Both the position numbers and the translations under genes were made by a program. Positions 32,556-43,300 of a stretch of DNA of 64,000 nucleotides are shown in pieces (positions within the stretch are counted from its first letter, which is position 1; the number at the start of each line of letters is the position of its first letter). This DNA comes from Hymenobacter sp. APR13. Its GTDB lineage: Bacteria; Bacteroidota; Bacteroidia; Cytophagales; Hymenobacteraceae. Under the pieces are notes generated by a model. It had not been told where the DNA came from and searched no databases. It saw only the letters and a list, made by a program, of their open reading frames with translations. The DNA is taken from the NCBI RefSeq assembly GCF_000737515.1, contig NZ_CP006587.1, positions 2,847,001 to 2,911,000 on the forward strand, in the 5' to 3' direction.

Positions 32556-33425
32556 TTACCTGGCTTTGCGGGTGGCGCGGTAGATGCGGCCCTTCTCGTT
32601 GCTGACCATGAAGTCGGTGTTGTTGAGGAAGGCCAGCGCCTCGGCCTGCCCGGTGGTGGGCAGCGCCAGGCAGGACTTGGGGCCATCGAACAGGCGGCGG
32701 CCGGGCTGGCGCTCCAGCAGATACACGTGGCCGTAGCCGAGCAGCGCCACCGTGCGGCCGTCGGGGCTGATGTCGGCGGCCGTAACCCAGGTGTTGATGC
32801 GGAGGCTGTCGAGCAGATTGGCTACGTGGGTGCCGGGGCGGGCGGGCAAGGAGTAGAGCTTTACATAGTGGCCCTTGCTCCGGTTTTTGGTGAACAGATA
32901 GAGGCTGTCCTGATGATAATAAAAAGCTTCGCAGTCGAAGTTGCGGGCGGCTTTGCGGGGCGGAAACTGGCGCTGGTCGGAGTAGCGGAACCGGATGGTG
33001 TCTACCTGATCGAGCTTGGGGCCGCTGAGGCGGTAGATGGCTAGGTTGCGCCGCTTGTTCTGGTTGTTGCCGAAGTCGCCGATGTAGAAGCGGCCGGCGT
33101 TGTCGCGGGCCAGGTCTTCCCAGTCGATGTTGGTGAGTGGAGCCAGGTTCAGGGTTTGCAGCACGTCGCCCTGGGGCGTCACCCGGAACAGCGACTGCGC
33201 GCTGCCGCCGTCGCCGTGGGTCCACAGGTCTTCCTGCACCCCGGCCAAGGCAAAGCCCGAGCTTTCCTTCACCAGTGGCTGGCGCATGCGGCCCGTTTGC
33301 TCTACTTTATAGTTTGTGTTGACCTTGACAAACTCGCCCCGGCCATCCTGGGGGCCACAGCCACATACCACCGACTGCAGGAAAACGAGAACAGGAAACA
33401 GCTTGTCGCGCAGCAAAAACAGCAT
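32556..33425 (-). CDS. Propeller-type lipoprotein of unknown function
   Basis: The 289-residue protein starts at the ATG at 33425 (MLFLLRDKLFPVLVFLQSVVC), with a lipobox-like C near residue 20-22. After the signal, the motifs KESSGFALAGVQEDLWTHG, DWEDLARDNAGRFYIGDFGNN, AADISPDGRTVALLGYGHVY and AEALAFLNNTDFMVSNEKGR repeat as propeller blades. It resembles proteins that hold a six- or seven-bladed propeller near the outer membrane, often of esterase or SMP-30-like type. No catalytic residues can be assigned. A TAGCTTTG box lies 57 bases upstream. Confidence 0.82.
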   Translation of the reverse strand: MLFLLRDKLFPVLVFLQSVVCGCGPQDGRGEFVKVNTNYKVEQTGRMRQPLVKESSGFALAGVQEDLWTHGDGGSAQSLFRVTPQGDVLQTLNLAPLTNIDWEDLARDNAGRFYIGDFGNNQNKRRNLAIYRLSGPKLDQVDTIRFRYSDQRQFPPRKAARNFDCEAFYYHQDSLYLFTKNRSKGHYVKLYSLPARPGTHVANLLDSLRINTWVTAADISPDGRTVALLGYGHVYLLERQPGRRLFDGPKSCLALPTTGQAEALAFLNNTDFMVSNEKGRIYRATRKAR

Positions 33426-33481
33426 GAAAATCAAGAAAGGTTAGCCGTTTAACTCCCGGCAGGCCCGGAGGGTTGGGCCCG

Positions 33482-33489
33482 CAAAGCTA
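33482..33489 (-). promoter_or_regulatory. Putative -7 box TAGCTTTG for the propeller lipoprotein
   Basis: Plus-strand CAAAGCTA reads TAGCTTTG towards the lipoprotein gene, 57 bases before its ATG at 33425. Confidence 0.45.
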
Positions 33490-33509
33490 CTGCGCTGGCT
33501 GAAGCGGCC

Positions 33510-34583
33510 TCATTTAATCAGCAGATAGGGCAGCAGCTTCTCGTAGGTGGCCTCGTCGAGGATGCGGATCTGGCGCAGGTCGCCCGGCTGCCGGAACGGG
33601 CCGTGCTGCTGGCGGAAGGCCACCACCACCCGGGCCAGGCGCTTGCCCACGTAGGGGTGGCTCTGTAGCACTTCAAACGGCGCATTGTTGATATCCACAC
33701 CCTCCGGCACGAAACCAGGCCGCACGAACGTGTACTTGCGCAGGCTGTCCACCAGATCGGGCGCGTCGCGCAAGCTGTAGAGCTCCGCCAGTTGACCGGC
33801 CTCGCGGAAGCCGCCCAGCCGCTGCCGGTAGTCTACCACCCGCGCCGAAAGCCCCCGCCCGATGCCCCGGATCTGCATCAGCTGGGTGGTATCGGCCGTG
33901 TTCAGGTCGAAGGGCTGCAGGTTGCGGGGCTTGCGAGGGTAGGCACTGGCGGCGGCCGGCCCGCCGGCCCCGAAGCGGCGGCTGGCCGGGTCGGTGGCGC
34001 GGTCAGGGTAGGGGCGGGCGGCGTAGGTGTGCGGCTCGCGCGGCGGCAGAGCCTCGGGTAGCTGGATGTAGGGCGCGAGACGGGCGTAGGTGGTGTCGGA
34101 GAGGCCGTAGGCGCGCCGGAGCTGCTCTTTGGCCCGGAAGCCGCCCACGGCGTCGCGGTATTTCACCAGCCGCTCGCCCAGCCAGGCCGGCAGCCCGCGC
34201 GCCTGCCAGTCGAGGCTGGAAAACTGGTTGGGGTCGAAGGGAGCCAGAGCCACCTGCGGCACGCGGGGCCGACGTGGGTAGGCGCGGCGCGGGTAGCGGC
34301 TGCCGGTGCCCGCATATGCCGGCCGGGGCTGGCGTTTGGCGGCCAGCTCGGTGGCCCACTGGTTGAGCTGGCGCTGGTCGGCGGCGGGATTATAGGAGGG
34401 CAGGTGCGGCCGCAGCAGCAAAGGCGCCACCAGCAGCCCCAAAAGCAGCGTCAGGAGCACCGCAAAACCGGTGGTTTCGCGGCGCGAAAACCCGAAGTAG
34501 CGCCGCCGTGCCACCCGAAAACGGGCCCTAAAACCAGTAGCGGGCGCCTGGGCCCTGGTGGGGGGAGGAGAAGATAGCGGCAT
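33510..34583 (-). CDS. ComEA-like helix-hairpin-helix protein with membrane anchor
   Basis: The 357-residue protein has a basic N-terminus and one membrane segment (about 39-60, TGFAVLLTLLLGLLVAPLLL). It then carries three helix-hairpin-helix units: FDPNQFSSLDWQARGLPAW (about 115), FDLNTADTTQLMQIRGIGRG (about 226) and VDINNAPFEVLQSHPYVGKR (about 292). Helix-hairpin-helix repeats of this kind bind DNA non-specifically in ComEA, but whether DNA uptake occurs here is unknown. Tandem repeats with lost glycines in the first unit suggest divergence. It probably faces the periplasm. Confidence 0.87.
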   Translation of the reverse strand: MPLSSPPPTRAQAPATGFRARFRVARRRYFGFSRRETTGFAVLLTLLLGLLVAPLLLRPHLPSYNPAADQRQLNQWATELAAKRQPRPAYAGTGSRYPRRAYPRRPRVPQVALAPFDPNQFSSLDWQARGLPAWLGERLVKYRDAVGGFRAKEQLRRAYGLSDTTYARLAPYIQLPEALPPREPHTYAARPYPDRATDPASRRFGAGGPAAASAYPRKPRNLQPFDLNTADTTQLMQIRGIGRGLSARVVDYRQRLGGFREAGQLAELYSLRDAPDLVDSLRKYTFVRPGFVPEGVDINNAPFEVLQSHPYVGKRLARVVVAFRQQHGPFRQPGDLRQIRILDEATYEKLLPYLLIK

Positions 34584-34667
34584 ACCGGGTAAGCATAGGA
34601 TATTGGTACAGAATAAGCTGCAATCAATATAGCAAGCAGCCTATTCATCCCCAAGCCCGGCCGGCGG

Positions 34668-35627
34668 CTACTTCCGGATTTTCACGTCCACGTCGTAGCG
34701 GTAGCGCGGCGGCCCGCCCAGCGGAATGGCGAAAAACGGCAGCGCCACGTCGTACTGGTCCGTGACGTAGAACACCAGGTCGTTGCCTTCCTTGGTGAGC
34801 GAGGTCAGGCGCATGTCCAGCGAGAGGCCGTGCTCTTTGCTGCTGATGGGGTGCTGGCTGCGGGCCCACACGTTGTCCTGGCTCACGCTGGCCGGGTGGC
34901 CGTTTTTAGCCACGCTGAAGATCTTGATGGTCACGTCGCCGTCGAGGTCGAAGTTGCTTTGCGTGATGCTTACCACCCGGTCGTTGACGTAGGGGTAGAG
35001 GTGCGTAATGGCGCGCCGCGTGGGCACCAGCCGGAAGGCGTATTCGTAGGTGAAGGCGTTGCCGCCCTCCACGGCCACGTTCTGGGTGGGGCTGGTGCTG
35101 AAAAAGTAGCGGTACAGGTTGCCGTCGTCGCCGGCTTTGCCCTGCGTAATCACCTTGAATACGTAGCCATCAAACTCCGGCACGTACTCGCCCTCCAGCG
35201 GGTTGAGCGGCCCGAACGTGTACCACTGGCCGTCGTATTTCGCGTCGGCCCCGAACTTCACCTGCTTGAGCAAGGTGCCGGAGCGAAAGTTGCCGCCGGG
35301 CTTGGGCTTGCGGGCGTCGGGGGCGGAGTGGGTGCCGGGGCCGCCGTAGAGGCTGAACTCGGTGGTGGTGTTCCAGGTGAAGCGCTTTTCGTCGAGCTGG
35401 CCGCCGCAGTCGGGGTCGAAGACCCGGATGTACACCGGCTGGCGGTTTTGCTTGGGCACCAGAAAGAAAAAGGTCTGGGTGAAGTCGTCGTCGCCCCAGC
35501 TGGGGTCGGCCTGGGCCCCGAACGTGACGAGCGACGCAATATTTTCGCCGGGGTTGGGTACGGCCTGGGCTCTGGCCAAAAACCCGGTCATAGTCAGCAG
35601 AAACAGGCCAGCTAAAAATCGGAACAT
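34668..35627 (-). CDS. Secreted protein of unknown function
   Basis: The 319-residue protein has a signal peptide (MFRFLAGLFLLTMTGFLARAQA) and an otherwise soluble, beta-rich sequence. Recognisable features are SWGDDDFTQTFFFLVPKQN, VYIRVFDPDCGGQLDEKRF and GNLYRYFFSTSPTQN, which look like beta-sandwich strands. I do not recognise the family. No lipobox, T9SS tail or catalytic motif is visible. Genes of this sort occur as conserved hypotheticals in Bacteroidota envelopes. It lies alone between the HHH gene and the DinB gene. Confidence 0.8.
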   Translation of the reverse strand: MFRFLAGLFLLTMTGFLARAQAVPNPGENIASLVTFGAQADPSWGDDDFTQTFFFLVPKQNRQPVYIRVFDPDCGGQLDEKRFTWNTTTEFSLYGGPGTHSAPDARKPKPGGNFRSGTLLKQVKFGADAKYDGQWYTFGPLNPLEGEYVPEFDGYVFKVITQGKAGDDGNLYRYFFSTSPTQNVAVEGGNAFTYEYAFRLVPTRRAITHLYPYVNDRVVSITQSNFDLDGDVTIKIFSVAKNGHPASVSQDNVWARSQHPISSKEHGLSLDMRLTSLTKEGNDLVFYVTDQYDVALPFFAIPLGGPPRYRYDVDVKIRK

Positions 35628-35750
35628 AGTACCAAGGTATCAGAAAAAGGCGTGAATCTTCCGGATTCGCGGCTGCGTAATTGCCGATGCCGCCCCGGGC
35701 CCGTATCATTACGCGCCGTTCGGCTGTTTTTCCTCCTGTTTGCCCCCGTG

Positions 35751-36332
35751 ATGAGTCAGTCCCCCACCCGCACCACTGCCTTCTTCGATGGCCTGACGGC
35801 CGAGCTCACCGCCCTGCGTGACGTGACGCAGCAGCGTTTCCGGCCCCTGACCGACGACCAGCTCAACCGCCGCCCCTCGCCCGACACCTGGAGCGTGGGC
35901 CAGTGCCTGGAGCACCTCAACATCATCGGCGGCTTCTACCTGCCCACCATCACGCGCAAGCTCAAGCAGGCCCAGGAGCGCGGCAGCACCCCCGCCGAAT
36001 CCGTGAAGCACGGTTACATCGGCCAGAAAATGACGGCCGCCCTGAAGGCGCCGCCTGCGGAAAAAGCCATGAAAACGCCCCAGCAGTACGCGCCCAGCGG
36101 CTCGCGGCTGCCGCGCACCGTGGTGGAAGTGTTCGGCCGCCAGCTTGAGGAGCTGCTGCAGCTGCTGGAGCAGGCCCGCCGCGTCAATGCCAACGCCGTG
36201 CGCATCCCCAACCCCATCATTCCGCTGCTCTGGCCCCGCCTGCCCGACGTGCTGGAAATGCTGGTGGTGCACATCCGCCGTCACGTAACGCAGGCCGAGC
36301 GGGTGCTGCAGGGCCACGGCGTGGTGGCCTGA
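35751..36332 (+). CDS. DinB-like four-helix-bundle protein
   Basis: The 193-residue protein starts at the ATG at 35751 (MSQSPTRTTAFFDGL). The frame extends upstream, but the added sequence looks non-coding. The family pattern is present: DTWSVGQCLEHLNIIGGFYL holds the first metal-binding His and VVHIRRHVTQAERVL holds the paired His ligands. DinB proteins are metal-binding thiol- or stress-linked enzymes of largely unknown reactions, found often in Bacteroidota and Firmicutes. A terminator follows. Confidence 0.88.
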   Translation: MSQSPTRTTAFFDGLTAELTALRDVTQQRFRPLTDDQLNRRPSPDTWSVGQCLEHLNIIGGFYLPTITRKLKQAQERGSTPAESVKHGYIGQKMTAALKAPPAEKAMKTPQQYAPSGSRLPRTVVEVFGRQLEELLQLLEQARRVNANAVRIPNPIIPLLWPRLPDVLEMLVVHIRRHVTQAERVLQGHGVVA

Positions 36333-36363
36333 GCGGCGCAGTACCAAAGTGGTAAAATCCATC

Positions 36364-36406
36364 ACAAAAAGAGCTTCCGGTCGTACCCGGAAGCTCTTTT
36401 TTTGTG
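36364..36406. terminator. Bidirectional hairpin terminator
   Basis: CACAAAAAGAGCTTCCGG and its complement flank TCGTAC, with T-rich ends. It separates the DinB gene and the convergent outer-membrane gene. Confidence 0.85.
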
Positions 36407-36419
36407 CAGAAAGTACTTC

Positions 36420-37127
36420 TTACTCGGCCCCGAAAAAATAGGTGAGGCTGAGTTGGAGGTTGCGGTTGCGGATTTTGTCTCTGGGCTCGTCGTTATTTCG
36501 GTCGTTGGGGGCAATGTTGCTGATACCCATGGCATAGCCGAGCTGTGCCTGCATTGGGTCAACCTTGTAGCCCACGCCAAATGTGGCGCCCAGGTCGAGG
36601 CGGCGGTAATAAGCTTTTGAATTGTCGGTACCGGCCTGCTCAGCGAATTCTACGTCGTATTTCCCTTCAAGAATATCGTTAAGGCTGCCAGTAGTATACT
36701 TCAGCTCCTCTTTGCCCTTGCCACTCAGTGCCAGCCCGAAGTATGGACCAGCAAATACTTGCAAGCCTGTGGCTCCGTTAGCGGTATACACCACATTCAG
36801 GGGTACTTCCAGATAGTTGAGGCGTAGTTCTTCCTGATGAGACGAGAACCTGTTAGGGCTGGAATCTTCCAAATCAACCCGGTAGCCCTTTTGGCTGTAG
36901 AGCAACGCCGGCTGGAAGGCAAAATTGCCGAAGCCAATGTTGGCCGCTACGCCAGCCTGCGCACCAAGGCGCATTTGCGAGTTTAGAACATACGACGCTT
37001 GAGTGTGGTATCTGAAATCGGCGAAATTAGCCCCGATGCGCGGGCCAAAGCTGATTTGAGCCTCAGCGGCAGGAGTAGCCAGGGTTACAGTTGCCATACC
37101 CAGTAGGGCGGTGAATAGGGACTTCAT
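36420..37127 (-). CDS. Outer-membrane beta-barrel protein (PorT-like)
   Basis: The 235-residue protein has a signal peptide (MKSLFTALLGMATVTLATPAAEA) and alternating beta-strand sequence ending in aromatic LSLTYFFGAE. Strand-like segments are QISFGPRIGANFADF, LGAQAGVAANIGFG and VFAGPYFGLALSG. This matches the outer-membrane beta-barrel (OMP_b-brl_2 type) proteins common in Bacteroidota. It lies immediately upstream of the macroglobulin gene in the opposite direction. Codon and base composition are lower in GC than the neighbours. PorT itself has a defined partner set that is not here, so the name is only a structural class. Confidence 0.87.
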   Translation of the reverse strand: MKSLFTALLGMATVTLATPAAEAQISFGPRIGANFADFRYHTQASYVLNSQMRLGAQAGVAANIGFGNFAFQPALLYSQKGYRVDLEDSSPNRFSSHQEELRLNYLEVPLNVVYTANGATGLQVFAGPYFGLALSGKGKEELKYTTGSLNDILEGKYDVEFAEQAGTDNSKAYYRRLDLGATFGVGYKVDPMQAQLGYAMGISNIAPNDRNNDEPRDKIRNRNLQLSLTYFFGAE

Positions 37128-37316
37128 AAAAAAGAGGAAAATAGGGGGTAAGTGAACCTGTGTGGTTGTATTCAGCGCGAATATAGACTGCTTCGCTACG
37201 GGCTTTCCTTCCGACGCAGGAGCTAGCCGCCAACTTTCTGCCAGAGTGAATATGGAATTGCTCAGGAACAGGCATCTGGATTTTACCAACTTGCCGTTTC
37301 CCGTCGTTTCCATCCT

Positions 37317-40300
37317 ATGCGTTCCTTCCTCTTTAGTTTGCTGGCCCTGCTGATGCTGCTCCCTGGCTCCTCCCAAAACCCTCCGGCGGGTGCCGGCCCC
37401 GGTACCCCCGCCGCCTGGAAGAAAATCGACCAGCTGCTGGCCAAAGACCAGACCGCCTCGGCCGGGAAGCTGGTAGATGCCCTCTACCAGCAGGCCCGCC
37501 AGCGCCAGGATACGCCCGAGTACTTGCGCGCCCTGCTCTACAAGCTGCGCCTGCTGGATGAGCGCGAAGAAGAGTCCGACGAAAAGGCCATTGCCCTGGT
37601 GGAGGCCGACCTGAAAACGGCCCGGTTTCCGGCCCGGCCCATCCTGCACAGCCTGCTGGCCCAACTCTACGCCAACTACTACCAGCAGCACCGCTACCAA
37701 CTCTACGACCGGACCCGCGCCGCCGCGCCCGACCCCGCCGATGCCAGCCAAGCTGATATCCGCACCTGGGATGCCGCCCGCCTGGGCAGCGCCGTGCTGC
37801 AGCACTACCGCGCCTCTTTGCTCGATGAGCCCCAACGCCAGCAGCAGCTGAAGCTGGCCGCCCTGGGCTACGCCATAACCGGCGGCGACGCCGAAAGCCG
37901 CGCCCTTGCGCCCACGCTCTACGACCTGCTGGCCCGCCGCGCCATCGAGGGCCTCGGCAACGATGAGTTCTACGTCACGAAGCCCGCTGAGCAGTTTGAG
38001 TTGACTGATCCGGCCCTGTTCGGCCCCGTCGCTGAGTTTGTGCAGCTAAAGCTGACTGCGCCGCCGGCTGACTCGCTGAACGGGCAGCTGCAGGTGTTGC
38101 GGGTGCTGCAGCAGCTCACCGCCTTCCGCCTCCGGGAAGCCGCCGCCAACCCCGCCGCCCTGGCCGACGTGGACCTGGCCCGCCTGCGCTTCGTGCGCGA
38201 GCACGCAACCCTGCCCGACGAGGACGCGCTGTACCGCGCCGCCTTGCTGCGCGCCATCGACACCTACAAAGCCTTGCCGATTGCCAGCCGGTTTATGTTC
38301 GAGCAAGCCAACAGCCTGCAAGAAACCGACCCCGCCCAGGCGAGGGAGCTGGCCCTGGCCGCCGAAAAAGCCTGGCCGAAGTCGCAGGGTGCTCAGCAGG
38401 CCCGCAACCTGCGGCTGGGAATCGAGGCCCTGGAGCTGCGCTTCACTACCGAAGAAGTGGTGCTGCCCGCCCAGCCCTGGCTGTTGAAGCTGACCGTGCG
38501 CAACGTGCCGAAGCTGTACGCCAAGGCTTACCGCATCAGCACGGCCCGGCAGCTGCGGGAGCTGGAAAAGCCAACTCCCTACGACGAAAACCGCTTTCAG
38601 AAGCGCTACGCCCGCGTGCTGGCCGGCAAGCCTGCCGCCGCCTGGGCGCTGGAGCTGCCCGGCCCCGCCGACTACCGCCCCCACACCGTGCAGCACGCCG
38701 GCCCGGCGCTGCCGCTGGGCCACTACCTCATCGTGCTGAGCACCGCTGAGGAAGCGGCTACCAAAGAAAAGCCTGGCGTGGCTACTGCCTACGCCGAGCT
38801 GAGCGTGAGCGAGCTGAGCGAATTGCGCCGCAACGCCGCCGCTCAGGAAGGACCCGAGGTGCTGGTACTGCACCGCCAGACCGGCATCCCCCAGGCCGGC
38901 GTGCAGGTGCTGCCCTTCTTTCAGTATTACGACCAGAAGGCGGACCAATACAAGCAGCGGCGCGGCCCCGCGCAAACTACCACCGCCGAGGGCCTGACCC
39001 AGATTGCGCTGGGTACCGCCACCGGCCAGAACACCCAGCTCCGGGCCCTGCTGCTCACCCAGGGCCGCGACTCGCTGCTGACCACGCAAAGCGGCTACTA
39101 CGGTCCGCGCCGGGGCCCGCGGGATCTGGAGCAGCCCCAGCGCCGCACCTTCCTCTACACCGACCGCGCCATCTACCGGCCCGGCCAGACGCTGTACTTC
39201 AAAGGCATCTTCACCGAAACCCGCGCCGGCAAGTCGCAGCTGCTCACCAAACAGGCTGTGTCGGTGCGGCTCGTGGACGTGAACGGCCAGACCATACAGA
39301 CGCTGCCCTTCACCACGTCGGATTTCGGCTCTTTCCACGGCTCTGTGGTGCTGCCTACCGGGTTGCTTAATGGTGAAATGAGCTTGCAGACCGATGCCGG
39401 CAGCGTCAGCTTTGCCGTCGAGGACTACAAGCGGCCCACGTTTCAGGTGACGTTTGAGCCGGTGGCGGGCACGCCCGTGCTGGGCCAATCCGTGACGGTG
39501 CGCGGCAAGGCTACCGCCTACGCCGGCCAGCCCATCGATGGCGCCACGGTGCAGTATCGTGTGGTGCGGCGCACGTTCTGGCCTTTCTTCGGCCGGGGCT
39601 TCTACGGCGGCGACCAGCCCGAGCTGGAAATCCTCAGCGGCACAACCCGGACCGACTCGGCCGGCGGTTTCGTCGTGACGTTTGTGGCGAAAGGGGAAAC
39701 CGCGGCCGGCCCCGGCAAGCGCGGCTGGGGCCCCGGCTACGCGTTTGAGGTGACGGCCGACGTGACCGACGCGGCCGGCGAAACCCGCACCGGCCAGCAG
39801 CGCGTGAGCCTCGGCACCAGCGCCCTCACGCTCCGCCTCGACGCGCCCGAGCAGCTCAACCGCGAGCAGCTGCCGCCGTTGCAGCTCCTGAGCACCAACG
39901 CGGCCGGCGAGCCGCGCCCGGCCCGGAGCACCCTGCGCCTCTACCGCCTCACGCCGCCCACCCGCGCCCTGCGCCCCCGCGTCTGGGAGCAGCCCGAGTA
40001 CGAAGCCCTGACGCAGGAAGAGTTCCGCCGCCTGTTCCCGCTGGATGCCTACGCCCGCGACGACAACGACAGCACCTGGGCCCGCACCCTCGTGCTCACC
40101 CAGGAATTCGACACCGACAAAACACCGCTGCTGCCCAACCTGCGCGCCGCGCTGGCCACCCAGGAGCCCGGCCGCTACCTGCTGGAAGCCACCGCGCCGG
40201 CCGCCACCGCCACCGAGCCGGAGGCGAAAGTCGAGCAGCGCTTCACGCTCTTTTCGGCCACCGCCGCCACGCTGCCTGTGCCCACCTTCGACTGGTTTGT

Positions 40301-43300
40301 GGCCCTGCAGGACAGCGTACTGCCCGGCCAGCCAGCCCGCTTCCTGGTAGGCAGCGCCGCCGGCGCGCGGGTGCTGCTGGAAGTGGAAGCCAAGGGCGAA
40401 ACCCTGCGCCATGAGTGGCTCACCTTGGCCGCCAACGAGCAGCGCGTGGTGGAAATCCCGACCACCGCCGCCCTCGACGGCGCGCAGCTACACTTGCACC
40501 TCACGCAGATCCGCGACAACCGCCTCTACCGCCATGAAGCCACCGTGCAGGTAGCCACGCCGTCCGCGCCACTAACCCTCAGCATCGCCACCTTCCGCGA
40601 CAAGCTGCAGCCCGGCCAACAGGAAACCTGGCGCGTCACCATCCGCCAGGCCAACGGCCAGCCCGCCGCGGCCGAGCTACTGGCCTCGCTCTACGATAAG
40701 TCGCTGGACGTTTTCCGGCCGCACTCCTTCGCGGAGCTGGAGTTTGCCCGGCCATACTATCCCGCCGTGCTGGCCTGGAACGGCCGGTTCGGCGTGGAGG
40801 AATCCACGGAGCTGTTTGACGGCAACCCCGTGACCGGGACAGTCTGGAGCCTCGTCTACCCGCACCTCAATATGTGGGGCTTTATGGGCGAGGACGAAAT
40901 TCCGGACCAGACAGAGCTTGCTGATAAAGTGGTGTCAACCCGAGTGGTAAGAGGCAATGCGCCTATGGAAGAACGGCTTGAGTCTGCTGCTATGGCGGCA
41001 GCTCCAGGCAGTGCGAATAAGGTCCAAATGCGTATGGTTCCGCCTCCTCCTCCGCCACCCAATGCCCCACCACGCCCCGGAGAGACAGACGATATTCCAG
41101 ATATGGCTCAGTTGGTTGACAAGCCTAGTGCCGACCTCAGCAACGTGCAGGCCCGCACCGACTTCCGCGAAACGGCTTTGTGGGCGCCGGCCGTGCGCAC
41201 CAACGCCCAGGGCGAAACCGTGCTGGAGTTCCAGATGCCCGAGGCCGTAACCCGCTGGCAGCTGCTCACCCTAGCCCACGACCAGCAGCTGCACTCCGGC
41301 ATGCTGCAGCGCGAGCTGGTGACCCAGAAAAGCCTGCAGGTGACGCCCAACGCCCCGCGTTTCTTCCGCGAAGGCGACCAGCTCACCTTCTCGGCCAAGC
41401 TCAGCAACCTCACCGATGCGCCCATCAGCGGCCGCACCCAGCTGCTGCTGCTCGATGCCCGCACTCAGCATCCCATTGAGGCGAAAGTGCTGCAAAGCCC
41501 CGCCCAGCTGGCGTTCAATCTGCCCGCCCGCCAAAGCCAGGCCGTGAGCTGGAGCCTCACCATCCCCGAAACCGCCGAAGGTCAGCTGCCCATCGAAGCC
41601 ATAACCTACAAGGTGGTGGCGTCGGGAGAGTTGTCAGCTGTCGGTTCTCAGTTGTCAGGGACAGATAAGAAAGCGCAGAAAAAGGCCCGCCGCCAGAACA
41701 AACCGGCAACTGATAACCAACAACTAACAACCATCGAAGACGGCGAGCAGAACACGCTGCCGGTGCTGCCCAACCGCCTGCTGGTCACCGAAAGCCTGCC
41801 GCTGCCCATCGTGGGGCCGGCCACCCGGGAGTTTGAGCTGCAGAAGCTGACCAGCACCACCTCGCCCACCCGGCGCAACTACTCGCTCACGCTGGAAATG
41901 ACCGAAAACCCGGCCTGGTACGCCGTGCAGGCGCTGCCCTACCTGATGGAGTACCCCTACGAGTGCTCCGAGCAGGTGTTCAGCCGCCTCTACGCCAACC
42001 TGCTGGCCGCCAAAATCCTGCAAAGCAATCCGCGCTTCAAGGCCATGCTGGCCGAGTGGCAGCGCGCTGCCCAAAGCGGCGACAAAACCTCCCTCACCAG
42101 CAAGCTCGACCAGAACCCCGAACTGAAAGCCCTGCTGCTGCAGGAAACGCCCTGGGTGCGCGACGCCCAGAGTGAAACCGAGCGGATGCGCCGCCTTACC
42201 GAGCTGTTCGATGAGCCCCGCCTGAAGGCCGAAACCGCCCGCGCCCTCACCAAGCTGGCCGCCATGCAGCAGCCTAACGGCGCGTTTCCGTGGTTTGAGA
42301 AGATGCCCGCTGACCGCTACATCACCCAGCTCATCGTGGCCGGCTTCGGCAAGCTGCGCAAGCTCGGCGCCTTCGATGCCAGCCAGGACGAGCGCGCCGC
42401 CCCCATCCTGCGCCAGGCCCTGGCCTACCTCGATGGCGAGCTGCAGCGTGACTACGCCGACCTGCGCAAACAAAAGGGCGTAAATCTGAAGCAGGACCAT
42501 CTTTCCGATCTGCAGATTCAGGCGCTGTATGCCCGCAGCTTCTGGGTTGCGCCGGCCGTAGCCAAGGCCACGCAGCCCGCCTTGGCCTACTATCAGAAGC
42601 AGGCCGCCGCCTTCTGGCCCGCCCGCACCCGCTACCTGCAGGCCCAGATGGCCTTGGCCCTGCACCGCCAGCAGCAACCCGCCGCGCCCCGCGCCATCCT
42701 CACGGCCCTCACCGAAAATGCCCTGCACTCGCCCGAGCTGGGCATGTACTGGAAGGAAGTGCGCGGCGGCTACTACTGGCGCGAAGCCCCCACCGAAACC
42801 CAAGCCACCCTCATCGAGGCCTTCGACGAGGTGCAGAACGACCAGAAAGCCGTGGATGAAATGAAGCTCTGGCTGCTCAAGCAGAAGCAGACCCAGAGCT
42901 GGCCCAGCACCCGTGCCACCGCCGACGCCTGCTACGCTCTGCTGCTGCGTGGCTCCGACTGGCTGCAGCCCACCCAGCCCCTGCGCGTGACGGTGGGAGG
43001 GAAGCCCGTGGCGCCTACCACCCAGCAGGCCGGCACTGGCTACTACAAAGTCAGCTGGCCCGCCGCCGAAGTGCAGCCCGCGCAGGGCCGCGTATCGGTG
43101 CAGAAAACCGATGCGGGCGTGGCCTGGGGTGCGCTCTATTGGCAGTATTTCGAGCAGCTGGATAAGATAACGCCCGCCGCCACCGGCCTGCAGCTGGAGC
43201 GCCAGCTCTACCGCGAGCAGCGCACCACCGGCGGCCCCGTGCTGGAGCGCCTCACCGCCGCCAGCCCCCTGCGCGTCGGCGACGTGCTGGTGGTGCGCCT

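Noticed and set aside
38046..40412. Very long open frame (788 codons) opposite the macroglobulin gene
   Set aside because: It is antisense to a clearly conserved protein. It is rich in Gly, Val, His and Arg, as expected from reading high-GC codons backwards, and shows no family motif.
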